Under the pieces are notes generated by a model that was given only the letters and a program-made list of their open reading frames with translations, made no database searches and was not told where the DNA came from. From positions 248,001-312,000 of the forward strand of contig NZ_JBMHJM010000001.1 in the NCBI RefSeq assembly GCF_049747295.1: a DNA stretch of 64,000 bases, in the 5' to 3' direction. Both the position numbers and the translations under genes were made by a program. This document shows positions 34,784-42,263 of this stretch, one piece after another (the stretch's first letter is position 1; each line of letters begins with the position of its first letter). The DNA comes from Afipia sp049747295. GTDB taxonomy: Bacteria > Pseudomonadota > Alphaproteobacteria > Rhizobiales > Xanthobacteraceae.

Positions 34784-35343
34784 TCCGCTGGCTGTTTGCA
34801 ATTCTCGGCGGCATCCTGCTTGGCGGGATCGTGCACCTCGTGAGTGTGCTGGTGCTGCCGCGCGTCGCGACACTGGATGCCTATTCCCGGCTCGAACCCA
34901 TCACGAAGCTCAACGCCGTGACGGCGCTTCCGGCCGCGGCACCGACCGGGGCACCGATGCCTTTCATGGATCCCGCTTTTGCGACGGCGGCCTGCCGCTA
35001 TGACCTCTCAGATGGTCCGATCAAGCTGAGCGTGCCGGTCAGCCAGGCTTATACGTCGGTGTCGTTTTATACCCGCAACGACGTCGCCTATTACGCCATC
35101 AACGACCGCTCCGCCGGACGACGCGTGATCGAGCTCGACCTCATGACCGAAGCGCAGCATGCCGAGTTGCCGGAGGACGAAGACGTGACTGCGGCTGACA
35201 GGCTCATCATCGATTCACCGACCACGACGGGCATCATCATCCTGAAGGCCTTGGCGCCGGAGCCGGGCTTGATGCCGCAGGCGCAGGCCTCGCTCGCCGC
35301 ATCGACCTGCCGCGTACAGAGCGAGCCGGCCCCGGCGAAATAG
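34780..35343 (+). CDS. DUF1254 domain protein, membrane-anchored
   Basis: 187 residues from ATG 34780 (overlap ATGA with the previous stop). N-terminal TM IRWLFAILGGILLGGIVHLV, then a DUF1254-like domain with LPRVATLDAYSRLEP and VSFYTRNDVAYYAINDRSAG. It presumably works with the DUF1214 protein at the periplasmic face of the inner membrane. Co-transcribed with it and possibly with the PBP1A gene. Confidence 0.82.
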   Translation: MIRWLFAILGGILLGGIVHLVSVLVLPRVATLDAYSRLEPITKLNAVTALPAAAPTGAPMPFMDPAFATAACRYDLSDGPIKLSVPVSQAYTSVSFYTRNDVAYYAINDRSAGRRVIELDLMTEAQHAELPEDEDVTAADRLIIDSPTTTGIIILKALAPEPGLMPQAQASLAASTCRVQSEPAPAK

Positions 35344-35399
35344 CTAGTTTAGCGATCGCAAGAAATGATTTGGCGACCTTGCGATGGTAGGTTGCCGCA

Positions 35400-35876
35400 A
35401 TGAACAGCCGCATCGCTTCCCCACCTGCTGCAGCCAAAGCTTCGGGATCAGTCACTCCCACAAAGCCCGATGGCATCATGGTATTTGACGGGATCTGCAA
35501 CTTCTGCTCGGGTTACGTCCGGCTGGTGCTGATGATGGACCGTGAGGGCGTCATTCGTTTCACGCCGATTCAATCCGCATATGGAAGGCAGCTGTGTGAA
35601 AAGCATGGCGTCAATCCTGATGATCCATCGACCTTTTTGTTTTTCGACAATGGCGAGGCGATCGGCGGCACTAACGGGATGGCTGCGATGCTTGCTCGGA
35701 TGCCTCTGCCCTGGCGAGCGCTGCGTGCCCTCGTCGCAATTCCGCAGCCCATTCGAAACGCCGTGTATCGCTGGACGGCCCGCAATCGTTATCACCTGCT
35801 AGGCAAACGGCGGGAGTGCATGATCCCACCGCCGCATGTGCGCCAGCGTTTCATCACCGAACCACCGGCCCTCTAG
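35400..35876 (+). CDS. DCC family thiol-disulfide oxidoreductase (DUF393)
   Basis: 158 residues with the family motif at IMVFDGICNFCSGYVRLVLM (Asp-Gly-x-Cys-x-x-Cys), then RFTPIQSAYGRQLCEKHG and a helical second half ending RWTARNRYHLLGKRRECMIP. Members are thioredoxin-like proteins of uncertain substrate. ATG 35400. Its stop is two bases before the next gene, so both are in one operon. Confidence 0.88.
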   Translation: MNSRIASPPAAAKASGSVTPTKPDGIMVFDGICNFCSGYVRLVLMMDREGVIRFTPIQSAYGRQLCEKHGVNPDDPSTFLFFDNGEAIGGTNGMAAMLARMPLPWRALRALVAIPQPIRNAVYRWTARNRYHLLGKRRECMIPPPHVRQRFITEPPAL

Positions 35877-35878
35877 CC

Positions 35879-37573
35879 ATGCGCCGCGTTTTGCTGATTG
35901 GCGCCACGGGAGCATTTGGGAGCCGCCTTGCGGCTCTTCTCGCAACATTCACGAATATCGAACTCGTGCTTGCCGCACGAGGACTGACCGCTCTTACTCA
36001 ATTGCGGAACGATCTCGTCAATCAATATCCTGCCGCCCGTATCACGGTTCAGCAGTTTGACCGGTCACGCGCAGACAGTATTGCAAGCATCTCGCCATGG
36101 CTCGTTATCGACACGGCAGGCCCCTTTCAGGACACCGATTATGGCCTAGCGCAAACCGCCATCGGTTGCGGAGCGCACTATATCGACATCGCCGATGCAC
36201 GAAGGTTCGTGGCGAATTTTGCGGAAGCTCTCGATGCGCAGGCACGCACGGCAGGTGTTCTTGCCGTCACCGGAGCAAGTTCGACACCCGCCCTTTCGCA
36301 CGCCGTGTTGGCGCCCCTGGTTACCGGGTGGCGTCGCCTCGACGACGTGATCGTGGCGATTTGTCCTGGGGCCAAAGCACCGCGCGGGCTTTCAGTTATT
36401 CAGGCCATTCTCTCCTATGTTGGCCGGCCGGTCCGCGTTTTCAGCAACGGGCATTGGATCTCCTCACCTGGATGGTCCGGGGCCCGCCGTCTCGCTATTC
36501 CGGGCCTCGGACGGCGATGGACCTCGCTCTGCGAGACACCTGACCTCGACATGCTGCCTGCCCATTTTCCCATTCAACGAACTGCTCTGTTTTTGGCAGG
36601 CGTCGAGCCCGGCTTGATGCACCTCGGTCTCACGGCACTGAGCCTGCCAGTTCGGTGGGGCCTCATAAGCTCGTTGAAGCGATTGGCACGGCCACTGCGC
36701 TTCGTCGCCGGACTTCTGGACAGGTTCGGATCCGACCGCGGCGGAATGCTGGTGCAGGCATCAGGCGCGGATCACAAAGGCCGAAACGTTGTTGCCCGGT
36801 GGTCGCTGCTCGCCAGGGACAATGCGGGCCCGAGCGTACCCATCGCTGCCGCGGCGGCCATGGTGCGCGGACTGCTGGACAATCGGATCACGCAGACCGG
36901 GGCACAAGCTTGCGTTGGCCTGCTGAAACCAGAGGCCATCCTTTGCGAATTGCAGCATCTCCCGGTTATGACGCGGGAAGATGAGGCATGGCCCGATCAT
37001 GCTACCCTCTTTCGCCGCCTGTTAGGCCGTCACGTTGACGACCTTCCGCAAGCGGTCAGATCGGTCCACGATCAGGAACGCGCCGGGACTTTCGCCGGCA
37101 CCGCCATCGCGCGCACCGGCCGCGGATGGCCGGCGCGCCTCCTGCGTTGGCTCGTCGGATTGCCGAAAAGCGGCCGCTATCCTGTTGTGGTGAAGATGAC
37201 TGCGGACAAGACCGGCGAGAGCTGGGCCCGTCAGTTTGGCGAAAGCAGCTTCAGATCGCGTCTGCAGAGCACGTCCCAGATAGCGACGTTCGAGGAGCAG
37301 TTCGGGCCTCTCAGGTTTACCTTCGATCTGGCTCGAACCGAACGCGGTGTTGACTGGCGATTTCTCGGCTGGTCTTTCCTCGCCCTTCCGCTGCCCGCAT
37401 GGGCAGCTCCCAAGATCAGGGCCACAGCGACAGAGGCGAACAGCCGCTACCGATTCAACGTTGCCGTTCAGCATCCCGCGCTCGGACTGCTGTTTGCGTA
37501 TCGCGGGACGCTCTTTGTCGAACAAGAGAGCGCCCCGCAATCTCATACAGCTTACGAAGCGACGTGCGGATAG
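35879..37573 (+). CDS. Saccharopine-dehydrogenase-like NAD(P)-binding protein with C-terminal DUF4166
   Basis: 564 residues. An N-terminal Rossmann fold opens with MRRVLLIGATGAFGSRLAAL, followed by VIDTAGPFQDTDYGLAQTAI and GAHYIDIADARRFV as in saccharopine-dehydrogenase-like oxidoreductases. The C-terminal part (about 380-560) with SGRYPVVVKMTADKTGESWA and ERGVDWRFLGWSFLALPLPA matches the DUF4166 domain. ATG 35879 is taken rather than the frame opening at 35816, which lies within the DCC gene. Its end overlaps the TerC gene by 22 bp on the other strand. The reaction is unknown; true lysine biosynthesis is unlikely. Confidence 0.82.
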   Translation: MRRVLLIGATGAFGSRLAALLATFTNIELVLAARGLTALTQLRNDLVNQYPAARITVQQFDRSRADSIASISPWLVIDTAGPFQDTDYGLAQTAIGCGAHYIDIADARRFVANFAEALDAQARTAGVLAVTGASSTPALSHAVLAPLVTGWRRLDDVIVAICPGAKAPRGLSVIQAILSYVGRPVRVFSNGHWISSPGWSGARRLAIPGLGRRWTSLCETPDLDMLPAHFPIQRTALFLAGVEPGLMHLGLTALSLPVRWGLISSLKRLARPLRFVAGLLDRFGSDRGGMLVQASGADHKGRNVVARWSLLARDNAGPSVPIAAAAAMVRGLLDNRITQTGAQACVGLLKPEAILCELQHLPVMTREDEAWPDHATLFRRLLGRHVDDLPQAVRSVHDQERAGTFAGTAIARTGRGWPARLLRWLVGLPKSGRYPVVVKMTADKTGESWARQFGESSFRSRLQSTSQIATFEEQFGPLRFTFDLARTERGVDWRFLGWSFLALPLPAWAAPKIRATATEANSRYRFNVAVQHPALGLLFAYRGTLFVEQESAPQSHTAYEATCG

Positions 37574-38190
37574 ACTTCGAGCATTCCGCGATAGATCATA
37601 TCGCCCGCCACATAGAGAATGACCGCAAGACCGACGTAAGCGATCCAGCGATGGTTTTGCAGCAACCGCGCGATGAACGACGCAGCGACACCCATCATCG
37701 CAATCGAAAGTGCCAGACCGAACACCAGTACCCATGGATGTTCACGCGCTGCGCCCGCGACCGCCAGGACGTTGTCGAGAGACATTGACACGTCAGCCAC
37801 GATGATCTGCCAGGTCGCCTGAGCAAGTGTCTTGCGAGGCACATCATCGGTCTCTGCGCCTATCGGCATGCCTTCGGCTACCGCCATCTCGGCATGACCG
37901 GTCGACGCCCGCAGCTCTCGCCACATCTTCCAGCAGACCCACAGCAGCAGGATCCCGCCCGCAAGCAGCAAGCCGACAATCTGCAGAAGCTGTGTCGTCA
38001 AACCGGCGAACACAATTCGCAGCAGTGTCGCCGCACCGATACCAATCAGAATGGCCTTGGTTCGCTGCGTCGCTGGCAGGCCCGCAGCCGCAAGACCGAT
38101 GACAATGGCGTTGTCACCGGCGAGAACGAGATCGATGATAATGACCTGAAAAAGTGCTGTCAGGACGTCAGCGGTGAGAAAATCAAACAT
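37552..38190 (-). CDS. TerC-family integral membrane protein
   Basis: 212 residues with seven predicted helices. The acidic motifs of TerC are present: IDLVLAGDNAIVIGLAAAGL in helix 2 and ADVSMSLDNVLAVAGAARE near residue 130. TerC/Alx/YkoY proteins are linked to manganese export and metal loading of secreted proteins. ATG 38190 is preceded by AAGGGAAG at a rather long distance. The 5' leader was checked for the yybP-ykoY manganese riboswitch and its consensus was not seen. Confidence 0.88.
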   Translation of the reverse strand: MFDFLTADVLTALFQVIIIDLVLAGDNAIVIGLAAAGLPATQRTKAILIGIGAATLLRIVFAGLTTQLLQIVGLLLAGGILLLWVCWKMWRELRASTGHAEMAVAEGMPIGAETDDVPRKTLAQATWQIIVADVSMSLDNVLAVAGAAREHPWVLVFGLALSIAMMGVAASFIARLLQNHRWIAYVGLAVILYVAGDMIYRGMLEVYPHVAS

Positions 38191-38410
38191 GAGCCGGGCT
38201 TCCCTTCTAAGGAAGAGCGGCCTCCTATCGCAGGCTTGTATACGCGACAACATGACGTCCACGATGCCGGCAATCGGCCGGACATCGCTTCAGTGCAACA
38301 CGCTTGTGCCGCATATCAAAAAAGGGGCCACTCCAACTGAATTCCAGTCCGACATCGCAGCCTGCTGGCTGCCAGAGGGGCCCGGCCTGGTAGGTGTTTT
38401 GTATCTCCTG
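38191..38410. other. Spacer upstream of terC
   Basis: About 220 bp with no supported gene. It must carry the terC promoter and the end of the membrane protein gene that lies upstream. A short GC palindrome, CCGGC-AATCG-GCCGG, at 38267-38281 is the only structure noticed. Confidence 0.35.
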
Positions 38411-38806
38411 CTATTGCGTGTTGGTTCGACGTTCGAACAGATGCTCGAACAATTGTGTCACTTGATCGGGCTCACCGAGCACCGACGCCGCACAGCCGGT
38501 CAGGACAAGCCCGCCGGCGACATCCCACAGTGTCAGCTTCTCCGGATTGGTTTCAGTCCTCACCGAGCAAGCCAGAACAACTGAGATTGCGGCACCCGAA
38601 AACAAAAGAACGCTAAAGGCGGGCAGAATGAGTTCCATATCAAGCGAATAGATGATCAGAGCAGCGGGAACTGCCAGCACGACACTCAAGAGTGTCAGCA
38701 ATCCGGATGACTCGCTCGGATTCGGAATCCAGTTGACCCGATGCTTGATGGAACCACTCACTTCAGACCTCTTCGAGCAATTCACATCGTTTGCATGGAT
38801 GCGCAT
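38411..38806 (-). CDS. Small membrane protein of unknown function
   Basis: 131 residues from ATG 38806 (the frame opens at 38899). Two TM helices (LLTLLSVVLAVPAALIIYSL and LPAFSVLLFSGAAISVVLA) are followed by a C-terminal soluble tail LTLWDVAGGLVLTGCAASVL and a charged end. This last part may be a third helix. I recall comparable short proteins in Bradyrhizobium but no function. The start is uncertain. Confidence 0.5.
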   Translation of the reverse strand: MRIHANDVNCSKRSEVSGSIKHRVNWIPNPSESSGLLTLLSVVLAVPAALIIYSLDMELILPAFSVLLFSGAAISVVLACSVRTETNPEKLTLWDVAGGLVLTGCAASVLGEPDQVTQLFEHLFERRTNTQ

Positions 38807-38920
38807 CGCTGCGCATCTCTCAAAAAATCCTATGACCTTAGTGTGGAGAGAACATCCGATTGTGCGTTGAAACAACGCGACTTTCAGCCGCACATTCACG
38901 GTAACGTGTTGCGGATCTGA

Positions 38921-39649
38921 TCAGCCGCCCACGCGGAGCGCACGGCCCACAACGGCGGGCGCAGTTGTCCACGCCGCTGACGCGCGATCCGACAATTGAG
39001 CAATGAGACGATCCGCATCCGCCGCCATGGCATCGGGCGCATGAATCACAAGGCGTTCAAGCGCCCAGCGGTAAGATGCCACACGCTGCTGCAAACACTG
39101 CTGAGCCCACTGCACCACCAGCACGTTTTCGCGCATACGCGCCTGCGCGTCGTCTCGCTCGCGCGGAGACAACTCGGTGATGTAGCTCAGAGCCTTGTTG
39201 CGCTTGATATCGAGATCGTTGACCTTTTCAGCCACCGGAAGCAGCTGATCAAGCATGTAGCCGTCGTTGCGGACGTCCTCCATCAGGCCGGCATACGCCG
39301 CAACCTGCGACCGATGAGGCTCGTCGATCATGCGGCGGCCGTAGAGCGTGCGATCGAAAAAAACTTTTTGCCGCCAGGGCGCCGGGAACGGCTTGTAGTC
39401 GCCAAACACGGCTTTCCATGCCGGGCGCGAGTGCGGCGGCTCGATAAAATAATATGCGAAATCGCGCAGCGACCGCTCGTAATCAGTCAACTGGAATTGC
39501 GAAGGCCGCCCGCCGAGGCTGGTCGTCGCCTCGACGCCAACCCAGCTGTGCATGTCCTCGTGATAAAAGGTCCCCTGCGTGCGACCGAAATCGCCGCCCG
39601 GACAGGCCAGGCTCGCAACAAACGGCAGAAGATACATTGGATTGCACAT
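38921..39649 (-). CDS. Hypothetical protein (242 aa)
   Basis: Not recognised. The protein from ATG 39649 (or ATG 39637) has an N-terminal hydrophobic stretch MYLLPFVASLACPGGDFG, possibly a signal sequence, and then a hydrophilic, helix-rich body with many Arg and Asp (SPRERDDAQARMRENVLVVQ). No membrane helix follows. It stands between the membrane protein above and a 67-aa gene in the same direction. Confidence 0.55.
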   Translation of the reverse strand: MCNPMYLLPFVASLACPGGDFGRTQGTFYHEDMHSWVGVEATTSLGGRPSQFQLTDYERSLRDFAYYFIEPPHSRPAWKAVFGDYKPFPAPWRQKVFFDRTLYGRRMIDEPHRSQVAAYAGLMEDVRNDGYMLDQLLPVAEKVNDLDIKRNKALSYITELSPRERDDAQARMRENVLVVQWAQQCLQQRVASYRWALERLVIHAPDAMAADADRLIAQLSDRASAAWTTAPAVVGRALRVGG

Positions 39650-39705
39650 GGGAGCCCGGCGATTGATGTTGGCGATCCGGCGTCACCGTCGAACCAAAAC
39701 TACCC

Positions 39706-39909
39706 TCAGGAACGAGCCCTGCGCTTGCGTCGACGCCCCGTCGCCCCTTCCGTCGGGCCGCTGTCGCCACGCGTTTCTTCCGCGTAGCGCTCAATTCTCA
39801 CAACGGGAAGAATCACGACTGTTGCACTTCCCTGACGCGGTAACTGATACGCGCTTTCTCCCTCGCGTCGCGAAACGGCGCGCACCGGGAATTCAACGAC
39901 AGTGCCCAT
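39706..39909 (-). CDS. Small basic hypothetical protein (67 aa)
   Basis: ATG 39909 gives 67 residues: GTVVEFPVRAVSRREGESAY, a short hydrophobic strand ATVVILPVVRIERY, and a highly basic tail GRRRKRRARS. The upstream frame opens at 39978. It is divergent from the DUF2336 gene and shares its CtrA-box promoter region. No function known to me. Confidence 0.55.
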   Translation of the reverse strand: MGTVVEFPVRAVSRREGESAYQLPRQGSATVVILPVVRIERYAEETRGDSGPTEGATGRRRKRRARS

Positions 39910-39984
39910 CTCAACCACTCTCTGCTGGCCGCCCCCTAAACCTCGCAAGGCCCCGCGGCACACGGCCATTAAGGACAAACGTGG

Positions 39985-39999
39985 TTAACGGCTCATTAA
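39985..39999. promoter_or_regulatory. Perfect CtrA-type binding site
   Basis: TTAA-CGGCTCA-TTAA, an exact match to the TTAA-N7-TTAA site bound by the cell-cycle regulator CtrA in alphaproteobacteria. It is 50 bp before the DUF2336 start and 76 bp before the start of the divergent 67-aa gene. A half-site spacing variant TTAAGATTTAA follows at 40021-40031. Confidence 0.5.
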
Positions 40000-40048
40000 T
40001 GGGCACGCGATAACGTCGGGTTAAGATTTAACTCCGATCGCGCATGAC

Positions 40049-41071
40049 ATGACGGCACCTGCAATCCCCAACGGCCTCGATGGCCTTTTGAATTTGTCCC
40101 AACGGGAGGGGGTCGATATCCGGCCGACGCTTCTGCGCGTGCTGACCGACCTTTATGTCCAGACACGTGATCACACCCGCGACGAGGAACGGCAATATGT
40201 CGAACTCGCATCGCGATTGATCGACGAGGTTGATGATGCGACGCGCGCGGCCGTCAGAGCCCGCTTGTCGATCTATCCACAAACGCCGACCGCACTGATC
40301 TGGAAGCTCAGACTGAGGCCCCCCGCCGAACCGCAGACGAATCAGTCTGGTCGCATGCAGGATTCAGCCGGAAGCCATCCCGTGCAGGACGATGTATTCG
40401 AGATCGACGTCGAACCCGATCTGGAAGACCTCGAAATTGTGTCCGAACCGGACGTCAGGATCGCGCCGACATTGGCTATGCAACCTGAAGACGCATCGAA
40501 ACTGATCGATGTGTTTGTTGGTGCGGGCCGAAGCGAGCGTACGAAAATGCTCTATAGCCTGACGGATGCACCGCTCAAGCCTTCTCCTCCAGTTGACTTG
40601 CGGCGTGCAAGGCGCGCGATTGCACTGCTCGAACAGGCCGCGATGGCCGCTGATATGCCGAAGTTCACCGCCGAAATTGCAGACTCATTGATTCTAACCG
40701 CACGCGTCGCATCGCAGATCGTTGAGGACGCAGGCGGTGAGCCGCTTGTCTGCGCCGCCAAGGCCCTTGGCATGCCTTCCGACGTGTTCCAACGGGTGTT
40801 GCTGTTTCTCAATCCGACGCTCGGTGCATCGGTCACCGACGTGTACCGGCTCGCCCGTCTGTACGATACGATCAGCGAGCGCGCCGCCTTGATCATGCTG
40901 ACGGCATGGCGCGGCGCGGCTGTCGCTGCAACGCGGGCCAAATACCGCCCCGCCCTTTACGACGATGAACGGCAGCGGGCCCGGTCAACTCCGTCGGAAA
41001 CGCGCACCGCACCTCAATCGGGCGGAGCAACGACAATCCGCAACGCGTTCGTTGGGCCAACGAGACGTTAG
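40049..41071 (+). CDS. DUF2336 domain protein
   Basis: 340 residues. The N-terminal and central helical parts match DUF2336 (VLTDLYVQTRDHTRDEERQY, SRLIDEVDDATRAAVRARLS and later LIDVFVGAGRSERTKMLYSL). An acidic linker DDVFEIDVEPDLEDLEIVSE lies around residue 115. The last 50 residues are basic and probably disordered. DUF2336 proteins are common in alphaproteobacteria, often near cell-cycle or phosphorelay genes; function unknown. ATG 40049. The TAG stop lies inside a half copy of the dispersed repeat. Confidence 0.82.
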   Translation: MTAPAIPNGLDGLLNLSQREGVDIRPTLLRVLTDLYVQTRDHTRDEERQYVELASRLIDEVDDATRAAVRARLSIYPQTPTALIWKLRLRPPAEPQTNQSGRMQDSAGSHPVQDDVFEIDVEPDLEDLEIVSEPDVRIAPTLAMQPEDASKLIDVFVGAGRSERTKMLYSLTDAPLKPSPPVDLRRARRAIALLEQAAMAADMPKFTAEIADSLILTARVASQIVEDAGGEPLVCAAKALGMPSDVFQRVLLFLNPTLGASVTDVYRLARLYDTISERAALIMLTAWRGAAVAATRAKYRPALYDDERQRARSTPSETRTAPQSGGATTIRNAFVGPTRR

Positions 41072-41085
41072 TGTTCCAAATCCAA
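41067..41085. repeat. Half copy of the palindromic repeat, R5
   Basis: GTTAGTGTTCCAAATCCAAA resembles one end of R4 (CTAGTGTCCCGAATCCAAAG). Only one arm is seen. It includes the DUF2336 stop codon and reaches to within a few bases of the DUF1491 stop on the other strand. Confidence 0.45.
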
Positions 41086-41087
41086 AA

Positions 41088-41435
41088 TCATGTCTTCGCC
41101 AAATCGAGGAAATGCCGTCCGGCCTTGTCCTCGATCTCGACGATCCAGACGTCCGGATCAAAGCTGACCTCCTTAGCCAGACGCGCTTCGATCACCTGCT
41201 CCTCAACAGGCTGAGGGGGCGACGGCGTGAAGACACGCTCAACCGGCCGACTGTCGTCATAGGCCGTCTGTGGCGCCGGCACATACAGCCACGCGGTCCC
41301 ATCCAAGAGAGCAAGCTTGACGAAAACAGCGCCCGCCTCCTCGGCGCCACGCCTGCGGACTGCGCCGAAGACCCCTTCACTCTGACATCGCCGCAGATAC
41401 GCCGCGACCCAGATCGATGACTTCAGACGGGACAT
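41088..41435 (-). CDS. DUF1491 family protein
   Basis: 115 residues matching DUF1491: RLKSSIWVAAYLRRCQSEGV, EEAGAVFVKLALLDGTAWLY, and SFDPDVWIVEIEDKAGRHF near the end. Small soluble protein of unknown function. It is the third gene on this strand behind the DivJ-like kinase and peptidoglycan-binding protein but separated from them by 207 bp. ATG 41435. Confidence 0.88.
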   Translation of the reverse strand: MSRLKSSIWVAAYLRRCQSEGVFGAVRRRGAEEAGAVFVKLALLDGTAWLYVPAPQTAYDDSRPVERVFTPSPPQPVEEQVIEARLAKEVSFDPDVWIVEIEDKAGRHFLDLAKT

Positions 41436-41626
41436 GTGATGAGCCAGTTGATGATGCGAGACGGCGAGGCCCGAAGCATATCAGCGGACACCGTCACCTT
41501 GGCAGCTTTTTTCCGATATCCGGATGCGGTCTGCATAGCCGCTTTCATGAGCCGCCCACAGAAGCGCAACCCATAAGCCACCTGGGCGGCACGGGCCCCT
41601 TTGAGGTGCGCGAGAGGGTCGAAGGG

Positions 41627-41642
41627 GCCAGCAGGCGCTGGC
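41627..41642 (-). terminator. Hairpin directly behind the peptidoglycan-binding protein gene
   Basis: GCCAGC-AGGC-GCTGGC, a perfect 6-bp stem right after the TAA stop on the minus strand. No T-run follows, so it is at best a weak terminator. Confidence 0.35.
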
Positions 41643-42263
41643 TTATTCGATTGGCCGCCCCGTCAACACGACAAGATCCCTGATCAGGCGATCTGAAAGC
41701 TGGCCAGTGATCGGCAGCTTGCGATCCTTTTCAAACTTCTGGATCGCCGCTTGCGTGTCCGGTCCCATCACCCCTGTCACCTTGACCTGCCCATAGCCGA
41801 ATTCTGCCAGGGCACGCTGGACGGCCGTAATACGGCGCGTGGAATTGATCAGGTCGCCGACCGGGTCGACCCGGTGCGCGGGCATTCCGCCGGACTTTTG
41901 TGACGCGCTCGAAGGCGGAGTTGCTGCCTTTACCGGCGCCGGCGCTTCGACCGGCATAGTCTCGGTCGGCCGAGGCTCGGCCTCAGCAGGACGGACCCGC
42001 GGCAGTGGCGCCGAGATTGGAGCCGGAGATATAAATGCCGTGCCGAACATGGGCGATGGATGCCGGCCGGCCTGCAGGAACAGCGCATTGGTCATGATGG
42101 CGACAACAGCACCCAATGCTGCTGCACCCGCAACGGTATCCTTCGGGCTGTGAAGCAGCACGCGCATGATCAGTCCACGCTCACGCTCGGGCTCGATCGC
42201 AACGGCTGTTGCGGCCCGGCGACGACGTGGCTTCTCTTCATCGGTAGAAATACGCTTAGGCAC
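41643..42263 (-). CDS. Membrane-anchored peptidoglycan-binding (PGB1) protein
   Basis: 206 residues. Basic cytoplasmic N-terminus (PRRRRAATAVAIEPERERG), one TM about 42-66 (DTVAGAAALGAVVAIMTNAL), a Pro/Ala-rich periplasmic linker, and a C-terminal PGB1 domain (VQRALAEFGYGQVKVTGVMG, then TQAAIQKFEKDRKLPITGQL). The start GTG 42263 overlaps the end of the kinase gene by eight bases and has AGGTGAAG upstream, so it is coupled. A cell-envelope role together with the kinase is inferred. Confidence 0.88.
   Translation of the reverse strand: MPKRISTDEEKPRRRRAATAVAIEPERERGLIMRVLLHSPKDTVAGAAALGAVVAIMTNALFLQAGRHPSPMFGTAFISPAPISAPLPRVRPAEAEPRPTETMPVEAPAPVKAATPPSSASQKSGGMPAHRVDPVGDLINSTRRITAVQRALAEFGYGQVKVTGVMGPDTQAAIQKFEKDRKLPITGQLSDRLIRDLVVLTGRPIE

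Noticed and set aside
36675..36692. Sigma-54-like TGGCAC element
   Set aside because: Inside the saccharopine-dehydrogenase-like gene and the spacing to the second element does not fit well.
38191..38345. Possible yybP-ykoY manganese riboswitch before terC
   Set aside because: Searched for the conserved stem and internal-loop sequences of this riboswitch; they were not seen.
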